DNA of 6,042 bases from Tidjanibacter sp. (GTDB lineage Bacteria; Bacteroidota; Bacteroidia; Bacteroidales; Rikenellaceae): NCBI GenBank assembly GCA_017630115.1, contig JAGBVY010000019.1, positions 1-6,042 on the forward strand, in the 5' to 3' direction. Shown piece by piece: positions 1-4,319 of the stretch. Under the pieces are notes generated by a model. That model did not search any database. It worked only from the letters and a program-made list of their open reading frames with translations, and was not told the origin of the DNA. The position numbers were made by a program, and so were the translations under genes. Numbering within the stretch: position 1 is the first letter of the stretch; the number at the start of each line of letters is the position of its first letter.

Positions 1-484
1 AACCCTCTTTGGGGCCAAGTCCTTCGGCCCTCTCGCGTGGGGGGTCGCTACAAAGCACCCTAAAACCCCAACTGCGAGCATACTCCGCCACAAGCGAGCC
101 AACGTGACCGACACCCACAACACCGAGAGTTTTCTCCTCGGGCTGCCATCCTTGCTTGGCACTAAGGTGGGCCAATGCAGCCGACACCCATTGGAGCACG
201 GCACGCGAGTTGCATCCTGCGGCACTCGTAAAGGTCACTCCGCGCGAGGCCAAATAGGGCTGGTCGATATGGTCGTAGCCAATTGTGGCAGTGCCTACGA
301 ATTTCAACTTTTCGGCCCCACTCAACAATCGTTCATCACAACGAGTGCGAGTACGCACCACAAGCGCATCTACGTCGGCAACATCACTCTGAGTAAACCA
401 ACGGCCATCGGCCACTACCACCTCGGCATAGGGGGCTAAAACTTCGGCCACATAGGGAACAAAACTATCTACTAATACTTTCAT
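1..484 (-). CDS. pdxB: Erythronate-4-phosphate dehydrogenase PdxB, C-terminal part missing (left window edge)
   Basis: Reading the minus strand from the ATG at 484-482 gives 161 residues that run off the left edge. PdxB is a cytosolic enzyme that oxidises 4-phospho-D-erythronate with NAD, the second step of the DXP-dependent route to pyridoxal 5'-phosphate. Seen here: the start MKVLVDSFVPY, VVRTRT at 42-47, FVGTATIGYDHID at 62-74, GCNSRAV at 90-96, the Rossmann GxGxxG in GVVGVGHVG at 121-129, and SDPPR at 146-150, where Asp147 ends the second strand and should bind the NAD ribose. The TATIGYDHID, GCN and DPPR motifs separate PdxB from other D-2-hydroxyacid dehydrogenases such as SerA. The catalytic Arg, Glu and His and the PdxB dimerisation domain (family length about 350-380 aa) lie outside the window. 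The gene is divergent from the PyrD-like gene. No Shine-Dalgarno is visible, and a promoter box sits almost on the start codon. Confidence 0.93.
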   Translation of the reverse strand, partial: MKVLVDSFVPYVAEVLAPYAEVVVADGRWFTQSDVADVDALVVRTRTRCDERLLSGAEKLKFVGTATIGYDHIDQPYLASRGVTFTSAAGCNSRAVLQWVSAALAHLSAKQGWQPEEKTLGVVGVGHVGSLVAEYARSWGFRVLCSDPPRERAEGLGPKEG

Positions 485-490
485 AACGGG

Positions 491-498
491 CAAAGATA
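491..498 (-). promoter_or_regulatory. Bacteroidota -7 promoter box for pdxB (TATCTTTG)
   Basis: The minus strand reads TATCTTTG, a full match to the Bacteroidota -7 consensus TAnnTTTG. Only six bases (CCCGTT) separate it from the pdxB ATG. No clear -33 TTTG lies about 19 nt upstream. If the box is used, transcription would begin at or within a few bases of the start codon, giving a leaderless or nearly leaderless mRNA. The match is direct; its use as a promoter is inferred. Confidence 0.5.
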
Positions 499-583
499 CG
501 AAATTGTCGCGTGAAAATGGCACTCTCAGCTCTCTTTTTCGCCGAAATTATTGTGCAGTGGAACAACTATCAAAATGTTTGAC

Positions 584-591
584 TACCTTTG
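584..591 (+). promoter_or_regulatory. Possible -7 promoter box for the PyrD-like/cinA operon (TACCTTTG)
   Basis: TACCTTTG is a full match to TAnnTTTG and lies 77 nt before the PyrD-like start. No TTTG occurs at the usual spacing upstream, and the one-mismatch boxes CAATTTTG (597-604) and CACATTTG (616-623) are competitors. The exact promoter is therefore uncertain. Confidence 0.3.
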
Positions 592-614
592 TGTGGCAAT
601 TTTGGCCCACACAA
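589..614. repeat. Perfect 8-bp inverted repeat (TTGTGTGG / CCACACAA)
   Basis: TTGTGTGG at 589-596 and CCACACAA at 607-614 are perfect reverse complements with a 10-nt spacer. The left arm overlaps the end of the candidate -7 box at 584-591. This could be a regulator binding site or an RNA hairpin near the 5' end of the PyrD-like transcript. No poly-T follows, so it is not a terminator. Confidence 0.5.
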
Positions 615-656
615 CCACATTTGTTCCAATAGAAAAGATTAGCAAATCAACCACAT
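612..656 (+). repeat. Direct repeat CAACCACAT, two copies
   Basis: CAACCACAT occurs at 612-620 and again at 648-656, 36 nt apart start to start, in the leader of the PyrD-like gene. The first copy overlaps the right arm of the inverted repeat. Two identical 9-mers within 45 bases of non-coding DNA are suggestive of a binding site, but the region is rich in C and A, so chance is possible. Confidence 0.35.
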
Positions 657-668
657 ACCAAAACAAGA

Positions 669-1760
669 ATGTCGTTCTACACCAAAATAGTTCGCCCTCT
701 GCTCCACATCTTCCCTACCGAGAGTGTGCGTAACTTCTCGCTCTCGGCACTGCGCATCTTCGGAGGCTCACAACTGGGCGAGTGGATGCTGAGTAAAATC
801 TACGGCTACCGCCACCCTTCGCTCGAACGCGAGGTCTTTGGAGTGAGGTTTCGCAACCCGATAGGTGCAGCCGCAGGTATCGACCGCGACGCACGCCTCT
901 ATCGCCAACTCGGCTCGCTCGGATTTGGTTTTGTTGAGATTGGCACCATCACCCCCAAGCCTCAGAGTGGCAACTTGCGTCCTCGAATGTTTCGCCTACC
1001 ACGCCATAAGGCCTTGCTGCATCGTATGGACCACCCCAATTGCGGCATCGAAAAGGCTATCGACCACCTGCGTCGTCGTGCTCACGGGCGCAAGGTGGTA
1101 GTTGGAGCAAACATTGCCGTTGGCTCAATCTGCCCGCCCGAAAATGCCGCAAAGGAGTATCTGCGTACTTTCCGACCTCTATATCAATATGTGGAGTATT
1201 TCACCGTAAACATCTGGACTCTGATTGGTAGCGGAGAGGAGTATGGTCCCGAACACAAAGAGCTTATTGAGGAGGTTTTGGAGGCTATGTTTGAGTTCCG
1301 ACGTGGTCAGAACGACTACCGCCCCATACTGCTGAAACTCTCGCCCGATTGGAGTCAGCAGATTGTAGATGATATGGTATCCATATTGATTGACACTCCC
1401 CTCGACGGATTGGTAGTAAGCGACTGCTCAAAACAATACGAAACAGCTCTCACCCCAAAAGCACGCGCCCAAATGACCGACTGCCTGATGGGAGGCTCAC
1501 CACTTTTAGACCGCACCGAAGAACTCATACGCTATGTTTGCAGCAAGATGGATTACAGCTATCCGGTAATTGGCGTGGGAGGCGTTATGAGCGCTCACGA
1601 CGCCCAACGACTACTCGATGCGGGTGCGAGTCTTGTGCAATGCTACTCGGCTCTTGCCTATGAAGGCCCAGCCTTTGCGGGTCGCATCTGCCGTCAGATG
1701 GCTGCCCCTGCACGAGCCGCCGAAAAGGCAGCAAGAGCCACACGCAAGAGCGCAAAATAA
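669..1760 (+). CDS. pyrD: PyrD-like flavoprotein (quinone-dependent dihydroorotate dehydrogenase family), active-site loops divergent
   Basis: The 363-residue protein matches class 2 (quinone-linked) dihydroorotate dehydrogenases in length and layout. It has an N-terminal helical segment (about 1-45), then a TIM barrel with VFGVRFRNPIGAAAG (56-70), GFGFVEIGTITPKPQSGN (85-102), KLSPD (223-227), the phosphate-binding IGVGGV (301-306), and AGASLVQCYSALAYEGP (318-334). Family members bind FMN and oxidise dihydroorotate to orotate for pyrimidine synthesis. The substrate-side motifs differ sharply. RMGFNN is RMDHPN (119-124), NIGKNK is NIAVGS (148-153), the catalytic-base loop NxSSPNT is NIWTLIG (181-187), TNTT is SDCS (251-254), and the FMN-site Lys is Arg73. 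The family is therefore clear, but dihydroorotate dehydrogenase activity is doubtful. The tail (347-363) is rich in Ala, Arg and Lys. The ATG start fits the family N-terminus. cinA follows after 39 nt. The symbol marks the family only. Confidence 0.85.
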   Translation: MSFYTKIVRPLLHIFPTESVRNFSLSALRIFGGSQLGEWMLSKIYGYRHPSLEREVFGVRFRNPIGAAAGIDRDARLYRQLGSLGFGFVEIGTITPKPQSGNLRPRMFRLPRHKALLHRMDHPNCGIEKAIDHLRRRAHGRKVVVGANIAVGSICPPENAAKEYLRTFRPLYQYVEYFTVNIWTLIGSGEEYGPEHKELIEEVLEAMFEFRRGQNDYRPILLKLSPDWSQQIVDDMVSILIDTPLDGLVVSDCSKQYETALTPKARAQMTDCLMGGSPLLDRTEELIRYVCSKMDYSYPVIGVGGVMSAHDAQRLLDAGASLVQCYSALAYEGPAFAGRICRQMAAPARAAEKAARATRKSAK

Positions 1761-1799
1761 ATTCCTAAGATTGAGATAACTACACCACAATTTTTGACT

Positions 1800-3053
1800 A
1801 TGCAAGCCGACATCATTACCATAGGCGATGAGATTCTCATTGGCCAGATTATCGACACAAACTCGGCGTGGATTGCCGCACGTCTGGGCGAGGTAGGCAT
1901 ACCCATCCGACGCAAATACTCCATCGGCGACCGCAGGGAGGAGATACTCGACGCCGTTGGGGGATCTATGCTCCACAGCGAACTGACAATCATCACAGGC
2001 GGACTCGGTCCCACAAAAGACGACATCACCAAAAAAGTCTTGGCCGAGCTATTCTCATCGCCCCTTGTGCGCCACGAGGATACTTACAACCGCGTGGAGC
2101 GAATGATGGCCGCACGAGGCATCGAGTTCAACGCCCTCAACCAGTCGCAAGCACTTGTACCAGAGTGCTGTACGGTGCTAACAAATCACAAGGGTACAGC
2201 ACCGGGAATGTGGTTTGAGAAGGATGGAAGGGTTGTGGTTTCGCTCCCCGGAGTACCTTTCGAGATGGAGGCCCTAATGAGCGAGAGCGTACTGCCTAAG
2301 TTGCAAGAACACTTTGCACTCGAAGCAGTCGTTCATCGCACCCTTATCACCTATGGAATGGCCGAAAGTATGTTGGCCGAGCATATAGCCTCGTGGGAAG
2401 AGGCTCTGCCATCGCACATCCGTTTGGCCTACCTCCCCTCCCCCTCGCAACTGCGACTGCGATTGTCGGCCTACAATGTCGATAGAGAGAGGGCCGAGCA
2501 GGAGATTGACAAGCAATTTGAGCGTCTTCTGCCGTTGTTGGGCGACATCTTTGTTGGTTGGGAAGATGAGACTGTGCAGAGTGCCGTTGCCAAGATGCTC
2601 ATCAAGCGAGGCGAAACTCTCTCGGCCGCCGAAAGCTGCACCGGAGGTACAATCAGCGCCAAGTTTACAGCTATGAGTGGAGCTTCGGAGTACTACTGGG
2701 GCGGCGTGGTCAGCTACGACAATAGCGTCAAAGAAAATGTGCTTGGCGTCAGTCGCCACAACCTCGACACCTATGGCGCTGTAAGCGAACAAGTTGCGCG
2801 CCAAATGGCTGAGGGTGTAAGGCGTCTTTGTGGCACCACCTACGGCATTGCCACCACCGGCATTGCAGGCCCAACGGGAGGCACTCCCGACAAGCCCGTT
2901 GGCACAGTGTGGATGGCCGTAGCTACCCCCACGAAAACCATAGCCAAAGTTGTGCAGCACGGCAAAATAAGGGCCGTAAACATCGAACGTGCAGCCACCG
3001 CCGCAATCAACCTCCTGCGCCTTGAATTACAGAAAATGGATGATGAAAAATAG
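1800..3053 (+). CDS. cinA: CinA family nicotinamide-nucleotide amidohydrolase
   Basis: This is a complete 417-residue CinA. The N-terminal MoaB-like (COG1058) domain shows GDEILIGQIIDTN (9-21), TGGLGPTKDD (66-75) and LPGVPFEM (149-156). In some homologues this domain hydrolyses ADP-ribose. The C-terminal PncC domain (from about 258) shows AAESCTGG (276-283, carrying the catalytic Ser), GGVVSYDN (301-308), Lys311, GAVSEQVA (326-333) and TGIAGPTGGTPDKPVGTVW (353-371). PncC deamidates nicotinamide mononucleotide to nicotinate mononucleotide in NAD salvage. No key motif is missing. I chose the ATG at 1800 (start MQADIITIGDEIL), because an in-frame TTG at 1794 would add only Met-Thr and family members begin at this point. 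The gene lies 39 nt after the PyrD-like gene with no terminator between, so the two probably share a transcript. It ends just before a strong hairpin terminator. The old link to competence is not supported by any neighbour here. Confidence 0.97.
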   Translation: MQADIITIGDEILIGQIIDTNSAWIAARLGEVGIPIRRKYSIGDRREEILDAVGGSMLHSELTIITGGLGPTKDDITKKVLAELFSSPLVRHEDTYNRVERMMAARGIEFNALNQSQALVPECCTVLTNHKGTAPGMWFEKDGRVVVSLPGVPFEMEALMSESVLPKLQEHFALEAVVHRTLITYGMAESMLAEHIASWEEALPSHIRLAYLPSPSQLRLRLSAYNVDRERAEQEIDKQFERLLPLLGDIFVGWEDETVQSAVAKMLIKRGETLSAAESCTGGTISAKFTAMSGASEYYWGGVVSYDNSVKENVLGVSRHNLDTYGAVSEQVARQMAEGVRRLCGTTYGIATTGIAGPTGGTPDKPVGTVWMAVATPTKTIAKVVQHGKIRAVNIERAATAAINLLRLELQKMDDEK

Positions 3054-3056
3054 AAG

Positions 3057-3085
3057 AAAAGGGCTTCCGAAAGAGGCCCTTTTTT
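3057..3085. terminator. Bidirectional intrinsic terminator between cinA and the AraC-family gene
   Basis: AAAAGGGCTTC (3057-3067) pairs with GAGGCCCTTTT (3073-3083): 11 pairs including one G-T wobble, with a 5-nt loop (CGAAA). On the plus strand a run of six T (3080-3085) follows, beginning 4 nt after the cinA stop on the left arm. On the minus strand the A4 at 3057-3060 becomes a T4 run, and the hairpin begins 3 nt after the AraC-family stop codon. One element should therefore end both convergent transcripts, more strongly for cinA. Confidence 0.9.
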
Positions 3086-3088
3086 ATG

Positions 3089-3967
3089 TTATTTCGTCTT
3101 ATTGTTTGACATATTGCGGTAGTGCTTGGGAGTGACACCCTCGTGGCGTTTGAAATACTGACCAAAGAAGGAGGGATTGGCAAAATTGAGCTCGGCAGAA
3201 ATCTGTTGCACAGTAAGATCCGACGAACTAAGCAGCGTGCGAGCATAGAGCATAACAGCCCTATCTACCCACTCCACAGGCGAGTATCCCGACACCTTCC
3301 TCACCACCACCGACAAATACTTTGGCGTAATGCAAAGTCTATCGGCATAAAAGCCTATATCACGATGAGTGGAGGCGTTCTCTTCGACCAATTTGAGGAA
3401 TTGCTGACACAAACACCCCTGACGTGTAGGGCACTGACGTACAGCAGCATTGCTCGTTTTGTGTTGTAAGTAGAAGGAGTGTATCTCGTAGCTAAGGACC
3501 ATAAGCAAGCTCTTCGAAATCTCCTCGCCAAAGGGGTGAGGCTGAGATTGTTTGCGTTTGAGCACTTCGCAGAGTTCCACAATAGTGGAGAGCTGCTCGT
3601 CGCTAATGCTAAGAACAGGATTGTCGGAGATGTGGACAAAACTCCTTACCACCTCACTCATCTGTATGTTCATCAGAAACTTCATATCGACCGCCAGAGC
3701 ATAGCCCAAAAAGTCGTCGGAGGAGGCTGTACTATTCACCACCGTATTGGGTAGGATGGTTAGCATATCGCCCTTGGCAATGTTGTGGGGATGGTCGTTG
3801 ATAACAACACTGCCATTGCCTCGCAGGCAGACACAAATAGCACCCAGCTTTATGCGAGCTGGTTCGGTGGTGGTGACTGTTTTCGACTGGGAATCTATCA
3901 TCATACACTCAAACAGAGAGTTGCCCAGCGACTCGGTAGTGACAATTGGGAGGTTAAATGACTTCAT
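3089..3967 (-). CDS. AraC-family transcriptional regulator
   Basis: The 292-residue protein has the usual AraC architecture. The N-terminal cupin-like sensor region (about 35-100) includes LGAICVCLRGNGSVVIND and GDMLTILPNTVV, followed by a helical linker (about 120-170). A C-terminal double helix-turn-helix domain spans about 190-285. The first helix-turn-helix is near 205-225 (FYADRLCITPKYLSVVVRKV). The second is near 252-284, with LTVQQISAELNFANPSFFG and YFKRHEGVTPKHYR, very typical of Bacteroidota AraC proteins. The linker carries an unusual C-x5-C-x-C group (Cys179, 185, 187). The effector is unknown and cannot be deduced. The gene is convergent with cinA and divergent from ppdK, with 352 nt between the two starts, so autoregulation or control of ppdK is possible. 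The ATG at 3967-3965 gives the expected N-terminus. No Shine-Dalgarno is seen. Confidence 0.93.
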   Translation of the reverse strand: MKSFNLPIVTTESLGNSLFECMMIDSQSKTVTTTEPARIKLGAICVCLRGNGSVVINDHPHNIAKGDMLTILPNTVVNSTASSDDFLGYALAVDMKFLMNIQMSEVVRSFVHISDNPVLSISDEQLSTIVELCEVLKRKQSQPHPFGEEISKSLLMVLSYEIHSFYLQHKTSNAAVRQCPTRQGCLCQQFLKLVEENASTHRDIGFYADRLCITPKYLSVVVRKVSGYSPVEWVDRAVMLYARTLLSSSDLTVQQISAELNFANPSFFGQYFKRHEGVTPKHYRNMSNNKTK

Positions 3968-4052
3968 AATTTATCGTTTGGTTGGGTTAATTACACATTT
4001 TCTACACCGATTTCCGAAGCGAAACTATCCTATCTTTCCTCTGGTCGATGTT

Positions 4053-4060
4053 CAAATCTA
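4053..4060 (-). promoter_or_regulatory. Candidate -7 promoter box for the AraC-family gene (TAGATTTG)
   Basis: The minus strand reads TAGATTTG, a full match to TAnnTTTG, 85 nt upstream of the regulator's ATG. No good TTTG -33 box lies at 19-nt spacing. A one-mismatch box, TAGTTTCG at 4020-4027, is closer to the gene. If used, the site gives a leader of roughly 80 nt. Confidence 0.4.
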
Positions 4061-4073
4061 ACCCACAACACCC

Positions 4074-4130
4074 AACATTTATTGCCCTAAGGCGACATTT
4101 TGAACATTTATAGACTACTTTCCAACATAT
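4074..4130 (+). repeat. Short repeats AACATTTAT (two exact copies, one partial)
   Basis: AACATTTAT occurs at 4074-4082 and 4103-4111, and the shorter related AACATAT at 4124-4130. The starts are 29 and 21 nt apart. They lie just upstream of the candidate AraC-family promoter and before the ppdK promoter, which is where a regulator of either gene might bind. AraC proteins often bind direct repeats about 21 bp apart. The A/T-rich composition makes a chance origin possible. Confidence 0.3.
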
Positions 4131-4153
4131 CGCCAACCGAGCCACCAAGACAT

Positions 4154-4178
4154 AAAAAATCAACCCCAAAGGGGATTG
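4154..4178 (-). terminator. Terminator-like hairpin on the minus strand between the divergent promoters
   Basis: On the minus strand CAATCCCC (4178-4171) pairs with GGGGTTG (4167-4161). That gives four G-C pairs plus three outer pairs with one bulged T, and a TTT loop. An A and then six T (4159-4154) follow. This is the shape of a modest intrinsic terminator. No annotated minus-strand gene lies upstream of it. It may stop antisense transcription from the ppdK side, or end a small RNA. Confidence 0.4.
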
Positions 4179-4181
4179 CAA

Positions 4182-4212
4182 TTTGGTATTTCGGAAAAAG
4201 GTTGTATATTTG
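4182..4212 (+). promoter_or_regulatory. Promoter of ppdK (TTTG, 19-nt spacer, TATATTTG)
   Basis: TTTG at 4182-4185 and TATATTTG at 4205-4212 are separated by exactly 19 nt. This reproduces the Bacteroidota housekeeping (sigma-ABfr type) promoter, -33 TTTG and -7 TAnnTTTG, with no mismatch. The predicted start is a few bases after 4212, giving a leader of about 100 nt before the ppdK ATG. Confidence 0.85.
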
Positions 4213-4229
4213 TAGGCTATTCGCGCACA

Positions 4230-4249
4230 CTCGCCCCTGCGTGGGAGAG
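4230..4249 (+). other. Hairpin in the ppdK 5' leader
   Basis: Bases 4230-4236 (CTCGCCC) pair with 4243-4249 (GGGAGAG) with one G-A mismatch and a 6-nt loop, about 15 nt after the predicted transcript start. The rest of the leader (about 4256-4319) is A/T-rich and unstructured by eye. The hairpin may stabilise the 5' end of the mRNA. No known riboswitch was recognised. Confidence 0.35.
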
Positions 4250-4319
4250 AAGAAGCGATTTGATTAGAGCAAATTATCTTAACACACATAAACACATTTA
4301 CAAACAATTTTCTTCTATT

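Noticed and set aside
104..439. A plus-strand open frame of 111 codons opposite pdxB.
   Set aside because: It is antisense to a clear PdxB reading frame and does not resemble any known protein.
551..733. A 60-codon plus-strand open frame crossing the pdxB/PyrD-like intergenic region.
   Set aside because: It overlaps the PyrD-like start in another frame, covers the promoter-like elements, and has no recognisable features.
1794..1799. TTG as an earlier start for cinA.
   Set aside because: It adds only Met-Thr ahead of an ATG that gives the usual CinA N-terminus (MQADIITIGDEIL).
2274..2960. A 228-codon minus-strand open frame inside cinA.
   Set aside because: It lies wholly within cinA, whose motifs are intact, and its translation shows no family resemblance.
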